From contig OZ245999.1 of the NCBI GenBank assembly GCA_965230265.1, positions 744,001-808,000 on the forward strand: a stretch of 64,000 nt of DNA. The letters are read 5' to 3'. Positions 17,743 to 26,740 of this stretch are shown piece by piece. Positions within the stretch are counted from its first letter, which is position 1. The number at the start of each line of letters is the position of its first letter. Position numbers and translations under genes: made by a program. This stretch comes from JAJFKX01 sp965230265 (GTDB taxonomy: Bacteria; Pseudomonadota; Gammaproteobacteria; Xanthomonadales; Wenzhouxiangellaceae). The notes beneath the pieces were generated by a model, which was given only the letters and a program-made list of their open reading frames with translations, was not told the origin of the DNA and ran no database searches.

Positions 17743-18324
17743 ATGAGTGAGCGCGAGACCGACCAACTGCTGGTAGAGCGTGTACAACAGGGTGATAAGC
17801 AGGCATTTGACTTGCTGGTGCTTAAATACCAGCACAAAATTGTCAGTTTGGTCACTCGTTATGTTTCTGATTATGCTGAGGCTCTGGATGTTGCTCAGGA
17901 AGCTTTTATCAAGGCTTATCGAGCCATCAAACGCTTTCGTGGCGACAGTGCGTTTTACACCTGGATGTACCGTATTGCGATTAATACCGCAAAAAACCAT
18001 TTAGTGGCTCAGTCGCGGCGCCCGCCTCCCAGCGATCTGGATGCGCAGGAAGCGGAACAATTTGTGGGTGATAGCCGTCTTAAGGATACCGGCACGCCAG
18101 AGCATGAATTGCTTAAGCAGGAAATCGAAACAACCATCGATGATGCCATTCGAACATTACCCGATGATTTGCGTACGGCAATTACCTTGCGGGAAATGGA
18201 AGGCATGAGTTATGAAGATATTGCTATTACCATGGCCTGTCCGATTGGTACCGTACGTTCCAGAATTTTTCGGGCCAGAGAAGCCATTGATCAACGTTTG
18301 CGACCATTATTAAAAAGCGATTAA
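17743..18324 (+). CDS. algU: RNA polymerase ECF sigma factor E (RpoE/AlgU)
   Basis: A 193-residue sigma factor when started at ATG 17743 (MSERETDQLL), the standard N-terminus and length of AlgU/RpoE. Region 2 contains KYQHKIVSLVTRYV, ALDVAQEAFIKAYRAI and FYTWMYRIAINTAKNHL. Region 4 contains LPDDLRTAITLREMEGMSYEDIA and IGTVRSRIFRAREAID. It directs transcription of envelope-stress genes and is held inactive by the anti-sigma factor encoded next. The same frame is open back to an ATG at 17539, which would add 68 polar, low-complexity residues. Neither start has a good ribosome-binding site, so the extension is undecided. The operon order algU-mucA-mucB-mucC-mucD is as in Pseudomonas. Confidence 0.95.
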   Translation: MSERETDQLLVERVQQGDKQAFDLLVLKYQHKIVSLVTRYVSDYAEALDVAQEAFIKAYRAIKRFRGDSAFYTWMYRIAINTAKNHLVAQSRRPPPSDLDAQEAEQFVGDSRLKDTGTPEHELLKQEIETTIDDAIRTLPDDLRTAITLREMEGMSYEDIAITMACPIGTVRSRIFRAREAIDQRLRPLLKSD

Positions 18325-18389
18325 TTGTACTGATTACGACAAGCAGAACCGAACACACTGAAATACAATTGAGGCATCGAAACAAGCAC

Positions 18390-19133
18390 ATGAACGACAA
18401 AGTATTGGAAGACATCACTAGCTTTATGGATGGAGAGCTGCCGCAAGATAGCAGCCGCTTTGCATTACGCCGTTTGAGTCAGGATACAGCGCTGAGTGCA
18501 CAATGGCAGCGGATGCATTTGGTGCGGGCCTACTTGCGCGATGGCAAGGCCTGTCCAGTGCCCGACAGTTTTATGGCGGGTATCCATCGGCAATTGCAGC
18601 AATCAGAAATGGGCAGCATTGAGCAAACTGACGCATCGCGATTCCCATGGCGCAAATGGGCGCGTCCGTTAACAGCCACTGCCGTTGCCGCATCAGTTGC
18701 TGTATTAGCCTTGGTCGGAGTTAATCAAAACCTGCTGCAAACTGGTGTACCTGGGCAGGCGACTGAGTTCACAGAAACAAGTGTTTTGAACTCAGCAACT
18801 GAAACAGGCACGCAACAGGATTTTGTTGCACGGCCCAGTTTTTTGGAGCAGCAATTCACGGCACCAGTGGTGCCTGTTAATTTCAGCAATGACCCACAAG
18901 CAACGCGTCAGCGGCTGAATAACTATCTATTGCGGCATAATCAGTTATCCGGAAACGGCGGACGCTTTGGTTTTGTATCCTATGTGCCGTTGGTATCTGG
19001 TGAGATTATCAATGACCAGCAAGCGGCTGAATTGCGTGCTACAGAAGCACAGGAAGGTGCACCCAATACACAGGCAGTGCCTGCGGATGTGGTTCAGCAT
19101 GAACAGCAACCGTTGGAGCCTGAATCTGAGTAA
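18390..19133 (+). CDS. mucA: Anti-sigma-E factor RseA/MucA
   Basis: A 247-residue inner-membrane protein that binds sigma-E in the cytoplasm and is destroyed by regulated proteolysis on envelope stress. The N-terminal RseA domain is clear (EDITSFMDGELP, then W-Q-R-M-H-L-V-R-A-Y-L-R-D-G). A transmembrane helix spans about residues 95-115 (within LTATAVAASVAVLALVGV). The periplasmic part contains the MucA-type segment that includes NYLLRHNQLSGNGGRFGFVSYVPLV. ATG 18390 is chosen over an upstream TTG at 18369. The protein ends in an acidic, glutamine-rich tail longer than in MucA of Pseudomonas. Confidence 0.92.
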   Translation: MNDKVLEDITSFMDGELPQDSSRFALRRLSQDTALSAQWQRMHLVRAYLRDGKACPVPDSFMAGIHRQLQQSEMGSIEQTDASRFPWRKWARPLTATAVAASVAVLALVGVNQNLLQTGVPGQATEFTETSVLNSATETGTQQDFVARPSFLEQQFTAPVVPVNFSNDPQATRQRLNNYLLRHNQLSGNGGRFGFVSYVPLVSGEIINDQQAAELRATEAQEGAPNTQAVPADVVQHEQQPLEPESE

Positions 19134-19216
19134 CCATAAGATGAGACAAGTACTCACTTTGATAAGCAATATGGTATTGAACAACAGTAAAGACCCGTTT
19201 CAGTGACCACAACTCA

Positions 19217-20308
19217 ATGATTAGAGTCATACGAATTAAACAGACACCAATAGTCTGTCTGCTGCTATCGTGTCTAGCCAATCTGGCCATAGCGCAACAA
19301 CCAATCAACGACGCCGGTAGCAGTCACAGTCCTACGCAACAAATTCAGGATCAGCAGCGTGAAGAGGCGCGTCGCTGGCTTGAACGCATGGCTTTGGCGA
19401 TGGAACAATTAAATTATCGCGGTAATTTTGCCTATAGCCATAGTGGTCGTTTGCAATCACTGGCGGTTGTTCATGTACGTGATGCCAAGGGCGTGCGTGA
19501 GCGCTTGTATTCTTTGGAAGGCGATGCCCGTGAAGTACGGCGTAATAATGATCTGATCCACGCACTGGCACCTGAACAAGATCAGTTCAGTCAAATGAAT
19601 TACCGGCAGTTTACCCGCTTGCCGGATAGTCAACTGTTGCGACGTAAAAGCCGTTATCGGTTTGAGTTGGGTAGCCAGCAGCGGATTGCCAGCCTGCCAG
19701 CCCAACAAATACGGATAGTGCCTAGCGATGGTTTCCGTTACGGTTATGAGCTATGGCTGGAGCTACGAACCGGAATGCTGCTTAAGCAGGTGATGGTAGA
19801 CGAGCAACAGCGAGTATTGGAGAAGCTGGTATTTACCAATATTGAGTTGGGCGCAGAGATTAAGGAGCAGGACCTCCCAGAAACGGCTTCTGCTGTTCAA
19901 ACTGAGGCAGCAGAACCTTTAAACGATACCGCCGGACAGCTGCATTGGCAGCCAGCTCAGGTTCCGAATGGATTCGAACTGCTGGCACATCAGCATAGCC
20001 TGACTCAGACTAATGGTCAGGATGGTGTCAATTCTGAAACCCTGGAACATTTGCTGTACAGCGATGGCTTGGCGCATGTGTCTGTTTACCTGGAACCGCA
20101 TACGATAGATACCACCGATACTGAATACCCACCCAGCCGCTATGGCGTCGTGAATATCTATTCGCGCAGCATCGATAATATGCATGTAACTGCGATGGGG
20201 GCGGTGCCTTATCGCACACTTCGTATGATCGGTGGTTCTATGTATAACGTCAGCCAATTGCAGCCAGTCAGTCAGGATCGCGACGACAGCGTTAATTCCG
20301 GTCAGTAG
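19217..20308 (+). CDS. mucB: Sigma-E regulatory periplasmic protein RseB/MucB
   Basis: A 363-residue periplasmic protein with a Sec signal peptide (MIRVIRIKQTPIVCLLLSCLANLAIA). It carries the MucB/RseB N-terminal LolA-like domain (A-R-R-W-L-E-R-M, LNYRGNFAY, then ERLYSLEGDAREVRRN) and the C-terminal regulatory domain ending near NVYSRS-like and V-T-A-M-G-A-V-P. RseB binds the periplasmic part of the anti-sigma factor and shields it from the site-1 protease; off-pathway lipopolysaccharide releases it. It follows mucA by 83 bases in the same transcript. An in-frame segment of about 55 residues (approximately 205-235) is acidic and alanine/glutamate-rich, a likely interdomain linker. Confidence 0.9.
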   Translation: MIRVIRIKQTPIVCLLLSCLANLAIAQQPINDAGSSHSPTQQIQDQQREEARRWLERMALAMEQLNYRGNFAYSHSGRLQSLAVVHVRDAKGVRERLYSLEGDAREVRRNNDLIHALAPEQDQFSQMNYRQFTRLPDSQLLRRKSRYRFELGSQQRIASLPAQQIRIVPSDGFRYGYELWLELRTGMLLKQVMVDEQQRVLEKLVFTNIELGAEIKEQDLPETASAVQTEAAEPLNDTAGQLHWQPAQVPNGFELLAHQHSLTQTNGQDGVNSETLEHLLYSDGLAHVSVYLEPHTIDTTDTEYPPSRYGVVNIYSRSIDNMHVTAMGAVPYRTLRMIGGSMYNVSQLQPVSQDRDDSVNSGQ

Positions 20309-20359
20309 TTGGCAAGGTCTAAATCAGCAGCCGACTCATAACGATTCACCAAAGCCTTT

Positions 20360-20839
20360 ATGCCTACTCAGATTGGTGTCATTACAGCGCTATCAACGAC
20401 GGCTGCTGCAGAGATGACAACATCAAAACCAATAGCCACTATTCGGGTAATGCCACCTTCAGCATGTGAGCGTTGTGCTGCGGGTCAGGGCTGTGGCGCT
20501 GGTTTGTTTGCCCGTTTGTTACGCAGCAAAGCAACAGAGTTGAGTTTGCCGGTAGCCAGCGGAGCGCGTGTTGGTCAACGGGTGTGGTTGACGCTTGATG
20601 AGCGTTCACTGGCCAGACAGGCCTGGTATTGGTACGGCATCCCGATTATCAGTTTTTTGTTGGGAGCAATCTTACCTGAGATGATTGGATTACAACTCAC
20701 AACAGCGCTAGCGCGTGACGGCATATCGTTGCTGGGTGGTGTATTGATGATGCTAACTTGTTGGCTGATCGTCAGGCTAAAATTAAAACCCACCCTGCCA
20801 CGAGTGTTATTGAACTCACCCTGCTCAGATTCATCATAG
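20360..20839 (+). CDS. mucC: RseC/MucC-family inner membrane protein
   Basis: A 159-residue protein with the RseC hallmark cluster CERCAAGQGCGAG (from about residue 37), a small beta-domain, and two transmembrane helices (about 95-112 and 118-137) separated by a short loop. The C-terminus is cytoplasmic. RseC/MucC proteins modulate sigma-E signalling and, in other species, redox-related Rsx/thiamine functions; the mechanism is unsettled. The cysteines may hold a metal or iron-sulfur centre (inference from spacing). It lies between mucB and mucD, as in Pseudomonas. The ATG at 20360 has only a weak ribosome-binding site. Confidence 0.88.
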   Translation: MPTQIGVITALSTTAAAEMTTSKPIATIRVMPPSACERCAAGQGCGAGLFARLLRSKATELSLPVASGARVGQRVWLTLDERSLARQAWYWYGIPIISFLLGAILPEMIGLQLTTALARDGISLLGGVLMMLTCWLIVRLKLKPTLPRVLLNSPCSDSS

Positions 20840-21001
20840 TTGGGTGAGTTGTCAGCTTGAGTGATCGGTGAGTCGGTCATGACAGCGGCAGAGTACAGGG
20901 CAGAGCGGATCAACGGCTTGTTTCGCCCAGTTAAAAAACTTGAACCAGGCAATAAGTAGCTCCAAATTGTAGATTTATGCGAATATTTTAAAGGTTATGC
21001 A

Positions 21002-21025
21002 ACTGTGTATTACAGTATACACAGT
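21002..21025. promoter_or_regulatory. Perfect 9-bp inverted repeat in the mucC-mucD intergenic region
   Basis: ACTGTGTAT and its exact complement ATACACAGT are separated by six bases and end 28 bases before the mucD ATG. No T-run follows, so it is not an intrinsic terminator. It could be an operator or an RNA hairpin in the mucD leader. It does not match the LexA box in length. Confidence 0.45.
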
Positions 21026-21053
21026 GCTCCATTGACTAGATTGAGATAACAAG

Positions 21054-22535
21054 ATGATTAATAACTTTGCACATTACCGTATTTCCAACCAGGTTCCAGG
21101 TCGGTTTTTGGTATTGAGTATGGCGATGTTGATGATAACCGCTCTGATGGGGTATTCCCCGGCCTATGCACAGGCGGGCGGTTTGCCGGATTTTACAGGC
21201 TTGATTGATGAGGTTGCGCCTTCAGTTGTCAATATTGAAACCCTGACGTTTGGTACCCGGCAGCGTAATGGTCAACGTCAGGATGGTCAGCAACAACCCA
21301 ACCCTGATGAGCTTCCGGACTTTTTCCGCCGGTTTTTTGAACCTCCCGGAGATGGTGGCCAACGAGGGCGACCAGACCGTCGTTCTGGTGGTTCCGGTTT
21401 TATCATCAGCCAGGATGGTTTCATAGTAACCAATCATCATGTTATCGATGGTGCTGATGAAATTTTAGTACGGCTTGAAGATCGCCAGGAATATCAGGCT
21501 GAATTGATCGGTTCGGATGAGGCCAGTGATATTGCAGTGTTAAAAATTGAAGCCGACCAAAGATTGCCCGCATTGGGTTTCGGCGACAGTGAAAAACTGC
21601 GTCGTGGCGAGTGGGTTATTGCCATTGGTTCTCCCTTTAGTTTCGAGCAAACCGTCACGGCAGGTATTGTCAGTGGCAAAGGTCGCAGTAATGGCGCGCA
21701 ACAATATGTGCCGTTTATTCAGACTGATGTGGCAATTAATCGGGGCAACTCAGGTGGCCCATTGCTGAATATGGAAGGAAATGTGGTCGGGATAAACTCC
21801 TGGATTTTAAGTAACGCCAGTGGTGGCTACATTGGTTTGTCATTTTCGATTCCCAGCGATGTCGCACAAAATGCCATTACCCAGTTACGGGATAAGGGTT
21901 TTGTGTCTCGTGGTTTGCTGGGTGTGGGAATAGAAGAAGTTTCTCCTGAGGCGGCTGACGCAGTGGGCTTGGATAGACCACGAGGCGCTTTGGTCAATCG
22001 TGTTGAAAAAGGTGGTGCCGCAGATAAGGCGGGTATAGAAGTGGGCGATGTTATTGTTGAATTTGACGGTAACCCGATCACCTTGTTTAGCGACTTACCG
22101 CCGTTGGTTGGTATAACACCACCAGGCAGCAAAGCCAAAGTTCGCCTGTTCCGCTGGGGCGATGAAAAAACCGTTACAGCCACCATTACTGAGCTTAATG
22201 AAGATGCTTTGGCAAGTCTGGATTCCGATGACCAGGGTGAAGAGCGTTCCAATCAACTGGGTCTCGCAGTAGACAATATTGATGAAGACCTGCGTGAACG
22301 TTTGGGTGATCCAGATGGTGGTGTGGTCATCACAGATGTCGAAAGTGATGCAGCTTATCGTGAAGGTGTGCGCCGAGGTGATGTCATCTTGATGATCAAT
22401 AATAAAGAGGTTGGAGGCATTCGTGACTTCAGAAACATTATCGATGATCTGGAGCCAGGTAAGCCAGTAGTGATGCTGGTATTCCGGGATGGCAACACTA
22501 CATTTAGAGCATACACCCCTGAAAGTGACGATTAA
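21054..22535 (+). CDS. mucD: DegP/HtrA-type periplasmic serine protease MucD
   Basis: A 493-residue protein with a long signal region (processed near AYAQA, about residue 40). The trypsin-like domain has the catalytic triad His129 (TNHHV), Asp159 (SDIAVLK) and Ser233 (GNSGGPL). Two PDZ domains follow, at about 290-375 (GLLGVGIEEVS...) and 395-485 (QLGLAVDNI...). A glutamine/glycine/proline-rich Q-linker loop (about 68-112) resembles the LA loop. It degrades or refolds misfolded envelope proteins and feeds back on sigma-E. The gene is the last member of the algU operon but has a 214-base leader, leaving room for its own promoter. Confidence 0.93.
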   Translation: MINNFAHYRISNQVPGRFLVLSMAMLMITALMGYSPAYAQAGGLPDFTGLIDEVAPSVVNIETLTFGTRQRNGQRQDGQQQPNPDELPDFFRRFFEPPGDGGQRGRPDRRSGGSGFIISQDGFIVTNHHVIDGADEILVRLEDRQEYQAELIGSDEASDIAVLKIEADQRLPALGFGDSEKLRRGEWVIAIGSPFSFEQTVTAGIVSGKGRSNGAQQYVPFIQTDVAINRGNSGGPLLNMEGNVVGINSWILSNASGGYIGLSFSIPSDVAQNAITQLRDKGFVSRGLLGVGIEEVSPEAADAVGLDRPRGALVNRVEKGGAADKAGIEVGDVIVEFDGNPITLFSDLPPLVGITPPGSKAKVRLFRWGDEKTVTATITELNEDALASLDSDDQGEERSNQLGLAVDNIDEDLRERLGDPDGGVVITDVESDAAYREGVRRGDVILMINNKEVGGIRDFRNIIDDLEPGKPVVMLVFRDGNTTFRAYTPESDD

Positions 22536-22595
22536 TCGGCTATAAAACCTCGAGAAACGATTTGGCCAGATTACGTCTGGTCAGATTAATAGAGG

Positions 22596-22638
22596 TATAA
22601 TGTTCCAAATGCGCCAGCCAGATTAGCTCTGGCTGGCG
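22596..22638 (+). promoter_or_regulatory. TATAAT box followed by an 11-bp hairpin in front of lepA
   Basis: TATAAT lies at 22596-22601 and a perfect inverted repeat (CGCCAGCCAGA / TCTGGCTGGCG, 5-base loop) at 22612-22638. Only TTTGTTGTT follows the stem. It may be a weak terminator of the sigma-E operon or a structured 5' end of the lepA message. No matching -35 box was found. Confidence 0.45.
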
Positions 22639-22677
22639 TTTGTTGTTAACCAATGAGTAATTTTTGTTGAGTATGGG

Positions 22678-24474
22678 ATGACCATCAATATCCGTAATTT
22701 CTCTATTATCGCGCATGTCGATCATGGTAAATCCACGCTGGCGGACCGGTTTATTCAGGTTTGTGGCGGGCTTAGCAATCGCGAAATGGCAGAGCAAGTG
22801 CTTGATAGCATGGATATTGAGCGCGAGCGCGGCATTACCATTAAATCGCAAAGCGTAACCCTGGACTATCAGGCCAAAGACGGTAAAACCTATCAGTTGA
22901 ACTTTATCGATACCCCGGGCCATGTGGACTTTTCTTATGAAGTATCCCGCTCATTGGCTGCCTGTGAAGGTGCGCTATTGGTTGTTGATGCGGCTCAGGG
23001 CGTGGAGGCACAAAGCGTTGCCAACTGTTACACCGCAGTAGAGCAAGGGTTGGAAGTTGTACCAGTACTGAATAAGATTGATTTGCCTTCAGCCGAGCCC
23101 GATCGGGTGCGCGATGAGATTGAGAATGTCATCGGTATTGAGGCACAAGAGGCTCTGGAAGTCAGTGCTAAAACCGGAAAGGGTGTGCAGGAAATACTGG
23201 AGTCCATTGTTCAGGAAATCCCGCCCCCCAAAGACAACAAAGACCAGCCATTACGGGCTTTGATTATTGACTCATGGTTCGATAATTACCTGGGCGTGGT
23301 GTCATTGATTCGAGTGGTGGATGGCCAGGTTTCTAAAGGTGAAAAAATTAAAGTTATGTCGACCGGCGATACTCACCAAGTCGATCAGGTTGGCGTGTTT
23401 ACGCCTAAACGGGAAAAGCGTGATGTACTGAAAACCGGTGAAGTGGGTTTCCTGGTTGCCAGTGTGAAAGATGTACATGGTGCGCCGGTGGGTGACACAC
23501 TGACTTTGGCCAAAGGTGGTTCAACGGAGCAGTTACCGGGCTTTCAGAAGATGCAGCCACGGGTGTTTGCTGGCTTGTTCCCAGTATCCAGCGATGATTA
23601 TCCCGACCTGCGCGATGCACTGGAAAAGCTTCAGTTAAACGATGCTTCATTAAATTATGAACCAGAAACCTCAGAAGCATTGGGGTTTGGTTTCCGTTGT
23701 GGCTTCCTGGGGATGTTGCACATGGAAATTGTGCAAGAGCGATTGGAACGCGAATACGGTATCGAACTGGTCACCACTGCGCCGACGGTTATTTATGAGG
23801 TCGAACAAACTGATGGCACTGTTATAACGTTGGAAAATCCAGCAGCATTGCCACCTGTTAACAAGATTGCTGAAATTCGTGAGCCAATCATTACTGCCAA
23901 TATCCTGCTACCGCAGGATTATGTTGGTGCAGTGATTAAGCTGTGCGAGGAAAAGCGTGGACAGCAAAAGCAAATGCGCTATTTGGGTCAGCAGGTTTCT
24001 ATTACCTATGATTTGCCGATGAGCGAAGTGGTGCTGGACTTTTTTGACCGGTTGAAGTCGGTCAGTCGCGGTTATGCCTCGTTTGATTATCAACTGGACC
24101 GTTTTGAAGCCGGCCCGTTTGTCAGAGTGGATATATTGATCAACGGTGAAAAAGTCGATGCATTGTCATTGATTGTGCACCGTTCTGTAGCAGACAAACG
24201 TGGTCGTGAAATTGCTGAAAAAATGCGAGAGCTGATTCCTCGACAAATGTTTGAGGTTGCTATTCAGGCTGCGATCGGCAGCCATGTGATTGCCCGGACC
24301 AATGTCAAAGCGCTGCGTAAAAATGTGACTGCTAAATGTTATGGTGGCGACGCCAGTCGTAAGCGCAAATTGCTGGAAAAACAAAAAGAAGGCAAAAAAC
24401 GCATGAAACAGGTTGGCCGGGTGGAAATTCCTCAAGAGGCTTTTTTGGCTGTGCTGCAATCTGATCAGAAATAA
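22678..24474 (+). CDS. lepA: Elongation factor 4 (LepA), back-translocating GTPase
   Basis: A 598-residue translational GTPase that acts on ribosomes and affects translation initiation or recovery under stress. It starts MTINIRNFSIIAHVDHGKSTLADR (G1 loop), with the switch II region in DTPGHVDFSYEVSR and NKIDLPSA as the guanine-specificity motif. EF-G-like domains follow, then the LepA-specific C-terminal domain rich in lysine (near CYGGDASRKRKLLEKQKEGKKRMK). The length is that of the family. The gene sits between mucD and lepB, the standard gammaproteobacterial position. The region between its stop and lepB is only 48 bases, so the two are co-transcribed. Confidence 0.96.
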   Translation: MTINIRNFSIIAHVDHGKSTLADRFIQVCGGLSNREMAEQVLDSMDIERERGITIKSQSVTLDYQAKDGKTYQLNFIDTPGHVDFSYEVSRSLAACEGALLVVDAAQGVEAQSVANCYTAVEQGLEVVPVLNKIDLPSAEPDRVRDEIENVIGIEAQEALEVSAKTGKGVQEILESIVQEIPPPKDNKDQPLRALIIDSWFDNYLGVVSLIRVVDGQVSKGEKIKVMSTGDTHQVDQVGVFTPKREKRDVLKTGEVGFLVASVKDVHGAPVGDTLTLAKGGSTEQLPGFQKMQPRVFAGLFPVSSDDYPDLRDALEKLQLNDASLNYEPETSEALGFGFRCGFLGMLHMEIVQERLEREYGIELVTTAPTVIYEVEQTDGTVITLENPAALPPVNKIAEIREPIITANILLPQDYVGAVIKLCEEKRGQQKQMRYLGQQVSITYDLPMSEVVLDFFDRLKSVSRGYASFDYQLDRFEAGPFVRVDILINGEKVDALSLIVHRSVADKRGREIAEKMRELIPRQMFEVAIQAAIGSHVIARTNVKALRKNVTAKCYGGDASRKRKLLEKQKEGKKRMKQVGRVEIPQEAFLAVLQSDQK

Positions 24475-24522
24475 TTTGATGCCATTGTGTCAACAATGGC
24501 GATGACGATAAGGAAGCGATGA

Positions 24523-25314
24523 GTGTATTTTGATTTTACTCTGATTCTAACGCTGCTGGTGTTATTTACGCTGGTATTATGGTTGATTGCACGCTTTGTG
24601 TTACGGCCCAGACTGCGGAAAATGGCCGCCGATGGAATAACCAAGCCACCGCGGACGATGCAGGTTATCGAATACATCGGGTCGTTTTTCCCGGTGTTGC
24701 TGCTGGTCTGGTTTTTACGCTCATTCTTATATGAACCTTTTCGAATTCCTTCTGGTTCAATGATCCCAACCCTTTTGGTAGGTGATTATATTGTGGTCAA
24801 TAAGTATGCCTATGGCGTACGTCTTCCGGTATTGAACAATAAGGTTATTGATACTCAACTACCACAGCGCGGTGATGTGGTGGTGTTTCGTTACCCTGAA
24901 GATGAAAGACTCAATTACATTAAACGACTGGTTGGCTTACCAGGTGATCGCATTACCTATCGCAATAAGCAGGTTTATGTGAATGGCGTGCTGATGCCTC
25001 AGGAAATAGTGGGTGATTATCAGGAACCGGGTAATCTGGCACCAGCAGCATCACAACAGCAGTTTTTGGAAGACCTGGATGGTGTGGAACATGATATTTT
25101 GCTGAGATCAAGCCGCCGCCCCGGCAGGGAGCGGTCATGGACGGTACCGGAGGGGCATTATTTCATGATGGGTGATAATCGCGATAATAGCGAAGACAGC
25201 CGGATATGGGGGTATGTGCCCGAAGCCAATCTGGTGGGCCGGGCTGAAAGAGTCTGGTGGCATTGGAACAATTGGCACCCTGATTTCGGTCGAATCGGCA
25301 CCAAAATCGATTAA
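24523..25314 (+). CDS. lepB: Signal peptidase I
   Basis: A 263-residue inner-membrane endopeptidase that removes signal peptides of Sec and Tat substrates. A GTG start at 24523 is used: AGGAAG lies 6 bases upstream, and the nearby ATG at 24519 runs into a stop in its frame. Two N-terminal transmembrane helices (about 3-24 and 47-68) precede the catalytic domain. The serine nucleophile is Ser79 in PSGSMIPTL and the general base is Lys134 in YIKRLVGLPGD. The signature GDNRDNSEDSR is present near residue 217. It is about 60 residues shorter than E. coli LepB, which is common in this group. Confidence 0.95.
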   Translation: MYFDFTLILTLLVLFTLVLWLIARFVLRPRLRKMAADGITKPPRTMQVIEYIGSFFPVLLLVWFLRSFLYEPFRIPSGSMIPTLLVGDYIVVNKYAYGVRLPVLNNKVIDTQLPQRGDVVVFRYPEDERLNYIKRLVGLPGDRITYRNKQVYVNGVLMPQEIVGDYQEPGNLAPAASQQQFLEDLDGVEHDILLRSSRRPGRERSWTVPEGHYFMMGDNRDNSEDSRIWGYVPEANLVGRAERVWWHWNNWHPDFGRIGTKID

Positions 25315-25544
25315 TGAGCCTTATCGGCCCTGTCACTCAATAATATCAATGACAACATCGAGGGCATGCCATCGCATGCCTGCCATTTAAAACTTAGCCA
25401 AAAGCGCTGTGCTCAGTAAAACAGTCATGGTCAGATCGTCGATTTGGCCGCTGAACCACACTGGCATGTTTTGCCCGAATCACAAACGCATGTCAAAATA
25501 AACCATTAACACTATTCATAGACGACCCACAGGTTGGAGGATGT

Positions 25545-25925
25545 ATGCATAAAGTTCCAGCAAATCAACGCGGTATGACCTTTATCGGTTTTGTGTTTAT
25601 ATTGGCATTTTTGCTGGTACTGGTTTATATCGGCTTCAAACTGGTTCCACACTATATTAATTACTATTCTGTACGTACCTCCATGGCTTCACTATCTGAG
25701 GAAAGCCGCGGTGAACCAATGACAGTGTCCATGGCTCGGCAGCGTTTAATCCAAAAATTGGATGTTAACTTTATCAACAGTATTAAGGCTGAACATATTA
25801 AAATTACACGAGCACCTGGAGGTGGCTTATTACTAACTGTCAACTACAACGTGCGTGAAGGGATGGTCGGTAACCTGGATGCCTGTATGACATTCACTCA
25901 TTCGGTAACGATATCCAACCGTTGA
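25545..25925 (+). CDS. DUF4845 membrane protein
   Basis: A 126-residue protein with one N-terminal transmembrane helix (about 14-34, following the pilin-like R-G-M-T-F start) and a small periplasmic domain ending with D-A-C-M-T-F-T. DUF4845 proteins are found between lepB and rnc in many Pseudomonas relatives, exactly as here, and have no established biochemical role. GGAGG lies 7 bases upstream of the ATG. The preceding gap of 230 bases contains no gene; it may carry a promoter for this and the downstream rnc-era-recO genes. Confidence 0.85.
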   Translation: MHKVPANQRGMTFIGFVFILAFLLVLVYIGFKLVPHYINYYSVRTSMASLSEESRGEPMTVSMARQRLIQKLDVNFINSIKAEHIKITRAPGGGLLLTVNYNVREGMVGNLDACMTFTHSVTISNR

Positions 25926-25981
25926 CGACTATGGATACGAATCAAATTTTCACCGTTGCTGCAATCGCTGGCTGTTGAGTA

Positions 25982-26713
25982 TTGGATAACAATCGAGAGG
26001 CGGCCATCCGTCAATTACAAATTGCGCTGGATTATGAATTCCAGAGCCTGGATTGGTTAAACCTTGCATTGACTCACAGCAGTGCAGGCGGGCGGGATAA
26101 TGAGCGCCTGGAGTTTTTGGGTGATAGCGTACTGGGCTTTGTGATCTCGGAAAGTCTATTCAAGCAATTTCCGGAAGAATCTGAAGGTGCGTTGACCCGG
26201 TTGCGGGCACTACTGGTACGTGGGCAGACACTTGCAGTGTTGGCCAGCGAACTGAATTTGGGTGAATGCTTACTGCTGGGCATGGGGGAAAGAAAAGCTG
26301 GTGGGCAGCGGCGCAACTCTATTCTGGCCAATGCCATGGAAGCGGTTTTGGGCGCGATTTTAATTGATGGGGGTTATGCGGCAGTACGACATTCCATTTT
26401 GACTGTATTCAATTCGCGCTTGCAAAACCTACCGCCGGCAGAGTCTCTGAAAGATGCAAAAACCCGTTTGCAAGAGTTTTTACAGGCAAGAGGGCAAAAT
26501 TTACCGGAATACAAACTGGTTAAAAAAAGCGGCCCCGAACATGCTCGTGTATTCACTGTGAGTTGCCGGGTGGCCGGGCATGGTTTAACACCAGGCTCGA
26601 ATGTCAGTGAAAAGCAGACTATCCGCGCAGAGGCAGTCGCCAGCAGTCGTCGTAAGGCTGAACAGCAAGCTGCACAAGAGGTGTTGCAGCAAATCAACTC
26701 TGACAGCGCCTAA
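25982..26713 (+). CDS. rnc: Ribonuclease III
   Basis: A 243-residue double-stranded-RNA endonuclease that processes rRNA precursors and structured mRNAs. The signature NERLEFLGD (40-48) and a second acidic cluster near residue 120 (NAMEAVLGAILIDGG) form the metal site. A double-stranded RNA-binding domain occupies about 160-235. The only plausible start is TTG 25982: an in-frame stop lies two codons upstream, and no Met codon occurs before the catalytic signature. No clear ribosome-binding site is seen. A weak start may keep RNase III low; translation of rnc is autocontrolled in E. coli. era follows 27 bases later. Confidence 0.94.
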   Translation: MDNNREAAIRQLQIALDYEFQSLDWLNLALTHSSAGGRDNERLEFLGDSVLGFVISESLFKQFPEESEGALTRLRALLVRGQTLAVLASELNLGECLLLGMGERKAGGQRRNSILANAMEAVLGAILIDGGYAAVRHSILTVFNSRLQNLPPAESLKDAKTRLQEFLQARGQNLPEYKLVKKSGPEHARVFTVSCRVAGHGLTPGSNVSEKQTIRAEAVASSRRKAEQQAAQEVLQQINSDSA

Positions 26714-26740
26714 TGTTTCCGATTGGCAATCACTGCTAGC

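Noticed and set aside
21002..21025. LexA (SOS) box upstream of mucD
   Set aside because: The dyad contains CTGT and ACAG but with the wrong spacing; the CTG-N10-CAG format is not met.
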